DNA from: Prostheceraeus crozeri
Taxonomy: Eukaryota; Platyhelminthes; Polycladida; Euryleptidae
Length of the DNA: 64,000 nucleotides
Reading direction: 5' to 3'
Assembly: GCA_907163375.1 (NCBI GenBank)
Contig: CAJQUW010009024.1
Span: forward strand, 67,001-131,000
The translations under genes were made by a program, and so were the position numbers. The notes below the pieces were generated by a model that worked only from the letters and a program-made list of their open reading frames with translations, searched no databases and was not told the DNA's origin. Below are positions 1 through 10,632 of the stretch, piece by piece (position 1 is the stretch's first letter; each line of letters starts with the position of its first letter).

Positions 1-122
1 AATGAGTATGTCATTACCATATTTGGATATCATGGTCCGCTTTTCATCAGTCCTCAGCTGATCATTGATGCAAAACTAAGAGATCAAGGCGTAACAGGGC
101 TATTCTGTGGTGATAGCTGACA

Positions 123-443
123 ATGTCCTCCTCGGCGTCAACAACTTCAACGATTTCATTGTCTGAGTTCTCCACACCTCGTCGTTACAATGGAATTCCA
201 GTAATTGATAGACAGAGATTAGTACGGGCATACGAGGAGGATCGCGACTACATCTCCTTGGCAGATGACATGGATATCAAACGACAAACGGCTAGGTCGA
301 TCATACAAAAGTATAGACGTGATGGAACTGTTGCATCATCTCCAAAAGGAGGACGGACCTATGCGAAGATAGACTATGAAATGCGACGGGCAATCATCAG
401 CTACGTCGATGAAAAGTCAACGATTACTTTAAGAGATGGCTGA
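123..443 (+). pseudogene. Tc1/mariner (IS630-like) transposase, N-terminal half, split by insertion
   Basis: This frame codes for the DNA-binding half of a cut-and-paste transposase. It starts at an ATG at 123. After about 20 low-complexity residues comes a helix-turn-helix region (roughly residues 20-85), with motifs such as RLVRAYEED, SLADDMDIKRQTARSII and KGGRTYAKID, typical of the paired-like domain of Tc1/mariner and IS630 enzymes. The frame runs to the peptide STITL and then enters foreign DNA. The same peptide resumes at 2127-2140 and leads into the catalytic half. The natural protein would be about 370 residues, a normal length. The element's left terminal repeat should lie upstream; 1-122 shows nothing I can define. 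Family assignment is firm, the exact subfamily is not. Confidence 0.8.
417..430. repeat. Target-site duplication, left copy (14 bp)
   Basis: The 14 bases tcaacgattacttt at 417-430 recur exactly at 2127-2140, flanking the inserted Penelope-like element. In both places they code STITL in the transposase frame, so they are duplicated target sequence. Confidence 0.9.
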
Positions 444-721
444 AGGCGGAGGACCATAGTGAATCAAATGATGTGAAAAAAATCAGTTTTCTCTCCCGAG
501 TAATTTAATGCTACTAAATAGTTACGAATAAGAAATATGTACACAGCCGACGTTTCGGGTCCAGACCTTTTCTCAAGGCAAGGCAGCAATAAAATGACAC
601 TGTCTAAACTGGCTCGTTAGATACGCAGTATAGCTCCCGTTGTCTCATGATGTCTGTTCATTTTAGGAAGGCACTTATTGATTAATCGCGATTCCACCAC
701 GCTTGTTTCAACAGGATCATT

Positions 722-1124
722 TCAGCAGTGAAGAAATTCAACATCAAAATCATCAATCGAACCGTTGACAAGACAGGTTTTACTGTGTTCAGACAAAGCA
801 CTTAGATCATTTTTATTGCGAATACTGAGACTGTGTTCGCTGTATCTAATGTAGAATGGTCTAGCAGTTTTACCTATAATTATATTTATCACCACACTTT
901 CTACAAGAGAATTGATATGCAATACACGATGTCTCACAGTTATGATTTTGGGATAGCTTGTTGCATATTCCGCAATCATTGTGTTTACTTTTTTTGCATT
1001 TTTTCTTCAAAACATTGCGCAGATTTTTGTTGCCCGTACTGACGAGACGGACATTCAACCTATGTTTTCTTATTTGGTAATTAATATTCCGATTAAGACT
1101 GTCGCTTATAAACGGTAACTTCAA
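722..1124 (-). pseudogene. Penelope-like linker and GIY-YIG endonuclease, left arm
   Basis: On the minus strand, 1124-870 codes for the Cys-rich linker and ends shortly after FSCRKCGDKYN. A second frame (979-722) gives IGKTARPFYIRYSEH and SALSEHSKTC, the GIY-YIG nuclease core. The reverse transcriptase itself is absent, so the copy is 5'-truncated. The first Tyr of the GIY-YIG signature falls at the frame change. Confidence 0.75.
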
Positions 1125-1306
1125 AATGCTTTTTTTATCATCGTTGATTTTACTAGTTTTATTTTTTTGGTATTTCTATCAGACACACTCAAATCCTTAT
1201 TAGTGTATCCATTAAGCGTTGAACTACATCGACTACGTGTCTCTATAATGCTCTGCTTTACGAAATTTGTTTTGACGAAGCCCGGTAGCCAACTATGTTT
1301 TTTCAA
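1121..1306 (-). pseudogene. Upstream coding remnant of left Penelope arm
   Basis: A 61-residue frame directly 5' of the linker in the left arm, rich in Lys and Ser. It probably belongs to the region between reverse transcriptase and linker. Only its outer end (tggctaccgggcttcgt) survives in the right arm near 1370-1388; the rest was lost there. Confidence 0.4.
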
Positions 1307-1499
1307 AGCATTTTTTGTGCATGATTTTTGTCATCAATCGAATTGAATAAATAACAATAATCTCTCATAGTTGGCTACCGGGCTTCGTATAGAGACACGT
1401 AGTCGATGTAGTTCAATGCTCTCTGATAGCATTAAAGTGGAATCGGAAAAAATGTAAAGAAAATAAAAATGATGAAATCAACGATGATAAAAAAGCATT

Positions 1500-1869
1500 T
1501 TGAAGTTACCGTTTATAAGCGTAATCGGAAACATAGATGTCCGTCTCGTCAGTACGGGCAACAAAAATCTGCGCAATGTTTTGAAGAAAAAATGCAAAAA
1601 AAGTAAACACAATGATTGTAGAATATGCAACAAGCTATCCCAAAATCATAACTGTGAGACATCGTGTATTGCATATCAATTCTCTTGTAGAAAGTGTGGT
1701 GATAAATATAATTATAGGTAAAACTGCTAGACCATTCTACATTAGATACAACGAACACAGTCTCAGTATTCGCAATAAAAATGATCTAAGTGCTTTGTCT
1801 GAACACAGTAAAACCTGTCTTGTCAACGGTTCGATTGATGATTTTGATGTTGAATTTCTTCGCTGCTGA
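1500..1869 (+). pseudogene. Penelope-like linker and GIY-YIG endonuclease, right arm
   Basis: Plus-strand copy of the same region as the left arm. Frame 1500-1721 holds RLVSTGNKNLRNVLKKK, DCRICNK, CETSC and FSCRKCG; frame 1612-1869 holds IGKTARPFYIRYNEH and a C-terminal SIDDFDVEFL. The two arms differ at a few residues (for example YSEH against YNEH), so they have diverged a little since they formed. Confidence 0.75.
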
Positions 1870-2126
1870 AATGATCCTGTTGAAACAAGCGTGATGGATT
1901 CGCGATTAATCAATAAGTGCCTTCCTAAAATGAACAGACGTCATGAGACAACCGGAGCTATACTGCGTATCTAACGAGCCAGTTTAGACAGTATCATTTT
2001 ATTGCTGCCTTGCCTTGAGAAAAGGTCTGGACCCGAAACGTCGGCTGTGTACATATTTCTTATTCGTAATTATTTAGTGGCATTAAATTACTCGGGAGAG
2101 AAAGCTGATTTTTTCACATCATTGAT

Positions 2127-2140
2127 TCAACGATTACTTT
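2127..2140. repeat. Target-site duplication, right copy (14 bp)
   Basis: Exact copy of 417-430; see the left copy. Confidence 0.9.
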
Positions 2141-2942
2141 GAAAGAAATAGAGGAACGATTGTCACATGACTATCCTATGGAACCCCATGTCAGTATTCA
2201 GACCATTGCCAATGCATTGGATAGAGCCTTGTACACCATCAAGAAATTAGAGAGTGTCCCGATACAGTGGAATTCTCTAGACATCAAATTATCTCGGAAA
2301 TTATTCATGGAGTGGATGGTCGATATTGGGATTCAGCTTCATCTACTGTATCTAGATGAAACCGGATTTAATATCTGGACGGCGCGAACTCAAGGAAGGT
2401 CCCTACGTAGTTTACCAGCTATTCGACAAGTTGAAGGTCAAAGGGGACGAAATATCACCGTTACACTGTGTGTCTCACCACAGTATGGTCTGGTACATTA
2501 CAATATCATCAATGGAGGTATGACCACTGAGCTCTTCTCCGACTTCCTAATGGAAATTTCGGCACTGATGAAAGAAAACACTTTCACCTTGCTAATGGAC
2601 AATGCTCGTTGTCATAGCGATCCTCCATTCATGTCGAACATTCATGACGTGAAAATGCTGCCGAAGTATAGTCCATTTTTAAACCTGACAGAGCTTGCTA
2701 ACTCTTGTTTGAAAACAGCTGTGAAACGATCTTTGAGTGAACCCACTATCCAACAACGATTGGCAGACAGGGATGAAGCATTACGACTGAGCATGACTCT
2801 ACAACGTTATCGCACTGCCATTCTTATCGACGTTATCAAGGACAATATCGACACAATAACTCCAGAAAAGTGTAGTTCGTGGTATCGTCATCTATCTAAA
2901 TATACTCGACGCTGCCTTAATGCGGAGGACATTTACTGGTGA
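2139..2942 (+). pseudogene. Tc1/mariner (IS630-like) transposase, catalytic half
   Basis: This is the DDE domain of the transposase that begins at 123. Numbering from the first residue of this frame, the catalytic acids are Asp73 (YLDETGF), Asp154 (LLMDNARCH) and Glu185 in YSPFLNLTE, which stands in for the usual NPIE motif. The Asp-Glu spacing is about 30, shorter than the 34 of classical Tc1. The frame has no internal stop over 267 codons and ends with TGA at 2940-2942. The codons around the duplication are in phase with the first half, so the gene looks uninterrupted apart from the inserted Penelope dimer. The right terminal repeat was not found within 2943-3100. Confidence 0.85.
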
Positions 2943-3100
2943 GATATGTTAGACGTTTAACCTACGCTTTTCGCATGAAACCAAGACGATTTGTTTTTTG
3001 TACTTGAATTGTTTGCAACATTATATAATCTATCGTGTTAAAAAGAATTTGTTAAAAATGTTTTTGCTATTCTGACTGATTAGGTGTCGTGGACGAAGTA
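2943..3100. other. Non-coding stretch between two transposons
   Basis: AT-rich sequence after the transposase stop. It should contain the 3' end of the Tc1/mariner element, but no terminal repeat could be matched because the other end is outside the window. Confidence 0.4.
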
Positions 3101-3946
3101 GAATTGGTTAAATAGCAAGTTTTAGTAATCGGATGAAAATGGCTTTGTTAAATCGTACGCGGACGAAATTGAAAAGTTACTTATCAAAATGAACTGGAAA
3201 ACCAATAATAGCAAGGCAGGAGAGATTGACTGTGATCTGACTAAAAGATTAAAGGAGGAAGAGGAAATGAAGCGATGTGAATGAAAATTTAGTAAGTGCT
3301 TGAAACCTCTTGAGGATCGGCTAGCCATCTCTTCAATTGATTGACCTTCGAGCACAAGTCTGCAGTTTCTAAGCATGATTGGTCAAACATACCGAAGTGA
3401 ACAAGAGTTTTCAAAACCTGAGTCACTGTATGACTAAAAATCTAAGTTCACACGCATCTTCTTCCCGAGTTTTAAGCTTCCGAGTTCCCGAGCTGAAGTG
3501 AGCGTCGACATGCCATTTTCAACTGTCGACTGGAATCACTGTGAAATAAAGTCAAAATATACTCCCATCTTGCAGTTGACTGACCAAACATAATGTCTTC
3601 GTAGTTAAACAAAGCATTACGCGCATTCTTCAAACAATGAGGAGTGTCAATGACAACGTAGACATTCTCTCCTGTAACGGGGTCGTCTCATTCACCTTCT
3701 TCTTGAGGTAAGCCCATTGAGTAGGCTCTTGATCACAGACAAGCACGAGGAACGTTTTGCCAGCCTTATGAGCTGCCAGGCACTCGTCTATAATGCACTG
3801 AAACCTTTCTTGTCTCAGAGAGCGACTGATTCATCAGTTTTCGATCGGTTGTTTCCAGTTCGTAGAATTACCGCGAAGCATCATCACTAACTATTCATCT
3901 GCTACTCGATTTGTTGTTCTCAGGTCACCGACATCTTCAAACCTGT

Positions 3947-3954
3947 GTATCTAT
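3947..3954. repeat. 8-bp target duplication (gtatctat), left
   Basis: Identical to 4803-4810 and directly abutting CAGGACTG at 3955. Eight bases is the hallmark duplication length of hAT transposons. Confidence 0.85.
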
Positions 3955-4802
3955 CAGGACTGCGGAAGCGATTGATTTATATTCGTTTCCGCTTCCGCAT
4001 CCACTCAACCGCCTCCACTTCCACTCAACCGTTTCCGCATCCACTCATCCGTTTCCGCTTCCGCATCCACTCAACCGCCTCCACTTCCACTCAAGCGCCT
4101 CCACTTCCTCTCAACCGTTTACACTTCCGCTTCCAATTATTGGAGACCGGACATACGCTACACACCTCTTCCTATTTCGAGCCCCTTTTATTTAATTTTC
4201 CACTTTTTGACGGTTCTGACGTCAACACTTCGCTGTCGCCACGAACTTTCTGTTGTAAACCCTAGCTGACTTGTATGCGTTTTTTTTACTTGACAAAAAG
4301 TCAAATATTTTTCAATTTTACTGAAAATTTTGACATTTGGAAAATTGTGAAATCAAAGCGTCATATTTTCTCAACACGTGTAGTAAAAAAATATTAAACG
4401 GCAAAGAGAGTGTTTGAGAATGCTACAATGAAATTGCCTCAAGACACACCAATCCGCATTGTGTAAAGTTGTCATTGATAAAATGATACTGAGGTTTTCT
4501 GATTTCGATGCCAGTGTTCTGAGATCATGCACCTTCGTTTTCATAATAATGAGAAAATTGGAAGTAACTTCATTTAGTAATACAGGTGTCAATTTGTAGT
4601 TATGTGCAATAGGGGGTAAGCACTAAATATAACAACTATTACTTAACTCATATCAAGACATTAGGTCAAAAGCCAGAATTGCCTCGCCTCGTCATGACAT
4701 ACGAATTGCGTCAGTCATTGATATCATGATCCCGATCGCCGGGCATTCGCTTCCGCTCCCAATGAAATGATTGCTTCCATCGCTTCCGCTTCCACACCCC
4801 TG
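3955..4802. mobile_element. Non-autonomous hAT-type element, 848 bp
   Basis: The element begins caggactgcggaagcg and ends with the near-complement cgcttccacacccctg, flanked by the exact 8-bp duplication gtatctat. It codes for nothing recognisable. Subterminal DNA is packed with the hexamer cttccg and related ccactc motifs (about 3985-4135 and 4747-4795), which may be transposase-binding repeats. It sits inside the P-type transposase remnant at the codons for LDRY. Confidence 0.8.
3985..4135 (+). repeat. Imperfect hexamer/dodecamer tandem repeat (cttccg, ccactcaaccg)
   Basis: About 150 bp of imperfect repeats of cgcttccg, catccactcaaccg and cctccacttcc. Open frames here are Ser/His/Pro-rich low complexity and not credible genes. 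The tract lies within the hAT-type element. Confidence 0.8.
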
Positions 4803-4810
4803 GTATCTAT
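4803..4810. repeat. 8-bp target duplication (gtatctat), right
   Basis: Exact copy of 3947-3954. Confidence 0.85.
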
Positions 4811-5141
4811 CTAGATGCTCCTCATAGCGAAGTGAGCTAGTAAGATGCATTGTATCAATACTCAAAGTTGCAAATGTTTCGTTGTGGTGCATGGTATCAG
4901 CCCTTTGAGCTAAAGAAGCTAATATTGACGGACATGGCCCAGTGCGTCGCATAAAAAATTGGGTCTTTCGCTTTAAAGCACTACGAGACCCAGAATAGGG
5001 CATCAAATATGAGTCGTCGGCGAGCACTTGGGGGTTCTGAGAGCGAATCAAAAGATCGATCGATAGGACGCTTTCTCTTCGGAGTAGGCGAGGGGGCGGA
5101 TTTGAGCAATCAATTATTGTAGGTTCAGCGTTCCATCTCAA

Positions 5142-5842
5142 ACGGGTATGGTGATGGTGGCGTTCTTAAGGACAATTGTAGTGATGGTCCTTGAAGTGAT
5201 CACTGCAGACTCTTAACTTTCGGAGTTGACAGGGAATCAAGAGTCTGATTTTGTAAATTTTGTCTCCACTTCTGAACCCTAAAATGCAAATTTTTTATGT
5301 TAAGAGAAATTCCGAATTGACTTAATTTAGAAAAAATGATCTGAGGGGAGGATAGGGGCCGATCCCAAATATTCAGCTGGCTGCAGAATCTGAACATGGA
5401 CATGCACAAAAATCCCTAGTTGCATTTGGATGTATTAAAGATGTATTACATTAATTCACTTATAATGGTCATTATTTATTCATAAATATCATAATTGACT
5501 AGACATCTATCGAAGTTACGTGTGGGTTAATATCTGGTAAAATGAAGTATTTTCTTGAAATATTTAAAATTAATTCTCATTTGTCTGATAATATATTAAT
5601 GGATAGGCTACATCTTCAGAAATGAAATATAATGTGTATACTTACATTTCGGAATCAGATGGAAAGCTGTGAAATCTAAGGGGTTCTCCAGTATCTCTTG
5701 AGATTTTGTCTCTCTCATTGTTATTGCGGCAATATGCAGGACAAAGCTGTCCACCGCTTTTCTTTCTGTTCGACCGCATAACAATGAAATAGCGTGATAA
5801 GTGACAATTCAACTGCCAATTCAGTCAGAAATTCCTATCTAA
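5142..5842. other. No gene seen
   Basis: AT-rich non-coding DNA. It may include the 5' end of the P-type element at its left side. Nothing else stands out. Confidence 0.5.
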
Positions 5843-7692
5843 AGGCCGGTTCATACTTTTGGCGTATTCGCGTGATGACGCATGCCTCTGGCGAGCAGGG
5901 AAATCCATTGTGAATCTATGCGTCAGAGGAGGAGATTGCATTGGGAGGCATGCATCGCCACGGCGATCTTCCCTATTATTGAAGGCAGTGATGTGTCGTC
6001 GCGGAAGATTTTGGAAGTTGACCAAAAGTCTCCGCGTCGCGTGTAGCTTAACTGTAGGAAAATATCTTATCTAATCAGAGGGAGCATGCTCGCATAAATT
6101 TTAAGCATCTTTTCATTCATTACCTCAGAGACAGAAAAATCTTTTTTACAATAGTCCTCGGAAAAACATGCATAGTATTCTCTCATTTAGTGTCATTCAT
6201 GAACAAAGCAGAATAATCATATTGCATGTACATAAAAATAGAATATAACGGTCAACAATTTCACTTGTAAATATTTTGTTATATTCTCGTCATAAGTACA
6301 ACAAAGGAAGTAAACTTCAAATGTTTCCCAATAACTTTGATCAGCAAAATAATTAAGAATTATCACTACTCATTAATCTGTTCATAATGAATGTGAATGA
6401 ACCAAATTTCTCACTTGTATAAGGTGTCAATTGATCGGCAGTTTGTCTTATATCTTTGTGTTTTACTCAAGAGAATGGAAATTGAATTTGAAGAGTTTTT
6501 GATTGAACAAGTGAAGAGATTTTCGAATTTGTATAATACGAGCTCCTCAGACTATAAAGGCACGGAGATGGTTCTATAGTCATTGATAACGATATCAAAA
6601 TCTCTAGGCAAAAATGTAAAAGAGTGTTGAGATCGATAGAAATGTTCCCGTGATCAATTTGTTAAGAAAAAGCAATGGAATGCGGCTTCATATGTCTTTC
6701 AAGATACTGTGAAATTCTCCAGTCTCTTGACGCGATATATTCAGTGTTCGAAGCTATGGATCGATGCGGTCAAGTCGGAACCCTCCATGCGCGCTGACAA
6801 ATTGACAAAGCAATTTAGACCCCTGCGCCGCCGGCGAACGCCGCCGGTCACTTCTTCGGCGTCCCACCGACGGAGACATTTTTCGTTTTATTTCATGGAT
6901 TAACTGTCTCCACTGTATTTCTGACTGGAACTTAAGAACATATCGTTTGTTCCTGAGGAAAAGTCCAAATATACTTTCTAGTTGGGTATAACCAAGAGAG
7001 TAGCCCTACATTCTGAAAGGAACAAAGTTGTCGGTGAATAAGCTTGTATGGGTATCGATCGGTCAAGCAATAACATTTTCACTTTGCTAGAATTCGAGTG
7101 TAGGATGTATATGTATATTACGTGTACTCGCTCTGTACAGTAATGAAGCCGTGATCATCGGTTACTCAGCTTTGTATAAGGTGTCGTATTTCTGTTAATT
7201 ACACAAAAATCACAATTCTTGTTTGATTAAGAACTTTTAGTTGATACAAATCAACTTCTGTAAATTGTGCCGACTGGGTGGGCTACATGCATCACAACAT
7301 TTTCAGATGGTGAGTATTTATCGAATTCTTCTGTACGAATTTTAATCAGTAATGAGATTTAGACTATCCGTTTTTTCAATTAAGCGAAGAATAGGCCTAT
7401 ACTTAGATACGAAGGAGAGATCCAACTTCTATTCTCATGAAGTCAACAGATGTACGCCGATAAACGCCGCCGCCGATTAAAATTTATCAGCGCGCCGAAA
7501 ACGACGCCGCCGATAAAAAATATATCGGCGCAGAGGTCTACGAAACATGAACGCTGGGCAATGCGTATCCGCACAGCATAAAATTTTGGGGAAGAAACAC
7601 AGCATCTAGCGTCTGTCGAGTTGAAGCGAGTGGTCGCGTGAATATGACGCTGTGGGCGACGCGCACATCGATGGACGAGTATGAACCGGCCT
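5843..7692. mobile_element. Candidate Harbinger-like element, 1850 bp
   Basis: The ends are inverted copies of aggccggttcatac (5843 on) and gtatgaaccggcct (to 7692), each flanked by TAA (5840-5842 and 7693-7695). A 3-bp TAA/TTA duplication with GG-starting ends is the pattern of PIF/Harbinger elements. No transposase frame is visible. GC-rich islands at both ends and at about 6790-6880 (gcgccgccggcgaacgccgc) contrast with an AT-rich middle, so later insertions are possible. Confidence 0.55.
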
Positions 7693-7695
7693 TAA

Positions 7696-10632
7696 CACCT
7701 GTTAAAGCGCGCACGCAAAAATAGATTTCAACAGCAGACTTACGAGTGCGCAAGGATAAATGGACAGTGACAGATTTCCCTATGTGTATCATACAGTGTG
7801 AACCTTTTCGTCTTATTCACTTCCTCTGGTGTTAACAAGGATGAAATTTACAAAACTTCCAACTTGTGTTGTGCTTTAGGCAGGTGACACAAGCAAGGCA
7901 CTAATCATTCGATCGCCTGTAAAAGAAGTCAGAAAATGTCAGCCTTGGCCAGATTGTAGCTAGTTACTCGATCAGCTCTCTCGCAGACACCCGAGCAAGT
8001 CGTTCGGATATCCGCACAATACATGTATAATCGCATAGGACCAGGTATCCGTACCCAACTTATGTACAGCCCCGACGTCCATTGCAGTAGAATGCAATTC
8101 GGAGTAAGTGGGCTACGCGTGGAGACGAAACAATTGCATCACAAGGAGCACGAGGTAGCCATCTTCTCTCGTCAAATGACTAGTCTTTAATTAATGATTA
8201 CGACATTTGTCATTGAAGTTGCAAAAACGACAATGGTGCGCCTGCAATGGAGACACATAGTAGTGCATCAACATCATTGACTTTGATCATGGACCTGGTC
8301 ACTCACAGAGACAAGTAGATACACAGACTTCAATGTAATATTAATTCATAATTTTAAATTCGAATAAAAGGTCGTTGATGAAAGCAGTGAAACACGACTG
8401 TAGTATCATAACTGACGGCATGATGGAAATAATTACCCTTTTTCTATATGATTATTGCGTCACCAAACAATAGGTTTATGGTTTTGTTTGGCTGAAACCA
8501 ACGGTTTCATAAGAGTTGCATGACTATATATCAGATGTAGCAACAATCACGAGAATGTTCCGCGACGCTTATTCGCCGGTACTTCGCGTTAGTCGCAATC
8601 ATCAAGGTAAGTGAAACAGAGATGCAAGCTGGCATCATACAGAGAAACTAAACATGAGCCTTGAATATAAATCACCTCTGTAGACAGTAACAATGAATAA
8701 TGCGGCACTTTGAAGGTGAAGTGGAGACAGATGTTTATTGCAGAATAATCAATAGTAATAGGAATACAACAAAGGATCAACTGTGAAGTGAGAACTATAC
8801 AGTATATTCAAGCAAATGGAGGAACACATATAAACTTATAAATAAAGAAATTGATTGAAATGAAAAAATATTTATTCAAAAATTAGCAATCAAATAAATA
8901 ATTACAAACATTCACGATAATTGCTAAAGCACACAAATAGCTAATAACTTTATTGCACACACTCTAAAGACATGAAATTAAGGACATGAAAAAGACAAAA
9001 TAACTCAACAGATTGCCATATACGGGCAGTATTTGTTTTCATTTATTAATTTAATCAAGTTTGTTCGACGCAAAATGTAGAAAATGCAGCACTGGTTGCA
9101 AAGCAGCACTAACGTATAGCCTCAACAATATGAATTCAAAATGTTCACAACTTTTATAGTACAGATAATAGAAGCAGTTCAGAAACAAGTACAGTACTAT
9201 GAAATTAGACTGACTTTTTACAAATGATTCTCTTATTACAGAACATCAGCAAATAGGTTTCTGAACATTGCAACTATGTCAGCAATAAGACACGATCATG
9301 GTCAGAACAACCATTGTATCGAAGCAGAGAAAATTACTGCTGACATTGCAGATATCGGCTTAAGATATAGCGGAAAATTTTCCGTCACCTAAAGTTCTTG
9401 GTATTAATGAGGTGTAGGGAATTATCAGACAAGTTGACCTGAAGCTGTACTTGGAATGATCTGCAAATCAACAATGGCGAAGCTACATGTACAAAGTCGT
9501 TAATCACGCAACATCAATAAATTGTCATCTGAATATTGCAATCATACCTTTCGAAGTACAAAGAACGACGACGCCTCGCGGAAAAATCAGATGAACAATT
9601 ATTATGTGTATCTTATTATGTGTATTATTATTTGTTAAGTCCACACTATAAATCGCTCAATACCAATCAGATTATGTAAACAAGAGTTAGCGTTAATAAA
9701 TGCGATACACAAAGCGGAATGGCACCCGATCATTCAGAGATATCTGAGATCATCAAACATGATTTCATGTACCGGTGCAGGCATATGCATATTCAGTTGA
9801 TAATGTTTTTGCGTATCATACCCGATCCACTTGGTGTGGGTGTAATACCATTCTACTTAAGCCTAGTACAATAATTTTATTACTAAAACATTGCTGTAGA
9901 TAATATTTCATTTCCTGAGTACCGATGAGTATCCTCAATTAAAGAAATTGAATTTAATTCCATTTTAAATGATCCAACATTATAAGAAATTGATCCATAT
10001 TTACCGGATATGAGGCAGAAATTTTAATTTTCAGATAACGAGAGATACACCACTTTCTGAGACATTGCGTGCTTTGTTGCTAAAATTTCATTATGTTTAA
10101 CAGATGATGGGGGTAGATTTTTCACAATCAATTTTATCCGAAGCTAAAGGAATTTACCGTCAGGTGACACATATCAATACCAAATTTCCTGCATCTAGAT
10201 TTTTACCTGTAGCTGCAGGGAATTCCCTTTAGGTAGTTCGTTATTAATACGGCTGCACGTGTTATCGAAAAGGAGTCTATAACTACGTTGACATATGAGC
10301 ATATGTCGATGACATTTGCCAGATGTTGGAATGATAAGGAGATTCGGACGTCCAAATTGACAAACTGCTCGAAAGCCTTTCAACGATAAAGTGAAACCAC
10401 TTCCGAGCACACATTTGGCATTGATATTCTGATATGACTGTCGTCGCTAAACTGAGCAGGATTATTTGAATCTGGCTGAATCACTTGCTCAATTGACAAT
10501 CGCTTATTTGGTATTATCTTTCAATTCCGTGTCCTATATATAGATATCCATGGTTGTACGTCCCGTTAGCTATACATGTATATAGTTATCTTAGAAGTCC
10601 CTGTTTTATAGCACCATAATTACCTTGATATA
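7696..10632. other. No gene seen
   Basis: About 2.9 kb without a credible coding frame on either strand. Short frames at 8589-8780 and 10195-10410 (minus) show no motif. At 9642-9670 there is a single end-like sequence (cactataaatcgctcaata) related to the left terminus of the element at 24966. Confidence 0.5.
9642..9672 (+). repeat. Solo terminus of the CACTGTAAATCGCT element family
   Basis: Bases from 9642 match 24966-24990 (cactgtaaatcgctcaata) with about one change. No matching inverted end was found nearby, so this looks like a truncated copy. Confidence 0.55.

Larger units (their letters stand above)
431..2126. mobile_element. Penelope-like element, head-to-head inverted dimer
   Basis: This 1.7-kb insertion is a giant inverted repeat. 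The left arm (about 461-1310) reads on the minus strand and the right arm (about 1369-2126) on the plus strand, with a spacer near 1312-1369. Both arms code for the linker and GIY-YIG endonuclease end of a Penelope-like retroelement: a LPFIS start, a Cys-rich stretch (DCxICNK...CETSC...FSCRKC), then IGKTARPFYIRYNEH. In each arm the linker and the nuclease lie in different frames at the same place. The right arm also lacks about 100 bp present in the left arm. Bases 431-460 lie inside the duplication but outside the arm homology. The outer arm ends carry the cccgaaacgtcgg sequence typical of Penelope 3' ends. Flanks are an exact 14-bp duplication. Confidence 0.85.
3100..5141 (-). pseudogene. 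P-element-type transposase remnant, interrupted by a hAT-type element
   Basis: Read on the minus strand, pieces in several frames match the order of P-element/THAP9-like transposase. From 5141 to 4803: an N-proximal part with SGSRSALKRKTQFFMRR, PSILASL and FATLSIDTMHLTSSLRYEEHLD. From 3954 down: RFEDVGDLR, then LVMMLRGNSTNWKQPI (the conserved MVRG...WKQP block), then ECLAAHKAGKTFLVLVCDQEP, then VYVVIDTPHCLKNARNALFNYED (the DPPHLLK..RN block), then a weaker C-terminal tail with TLVHFGMFDQ near 3390. The frame changes at least three times and contains stops. The copy is long dead. No terminal repeats were seen. The match is by motif order read by eye. Confidence 0.6.

Noticed and set aside
833-1758. 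Frames antisense to the Penelope arms (833-1042 plus; 1549-1758 minus)
   Set aside because: Shadows of the linker and nuclease on the opposite strand.
3911-4265. His/Pro/Ser-rich frames
   Set aside because: Translation of the cttccg/ccactc low-complexity repeat inside the hAT-type element.
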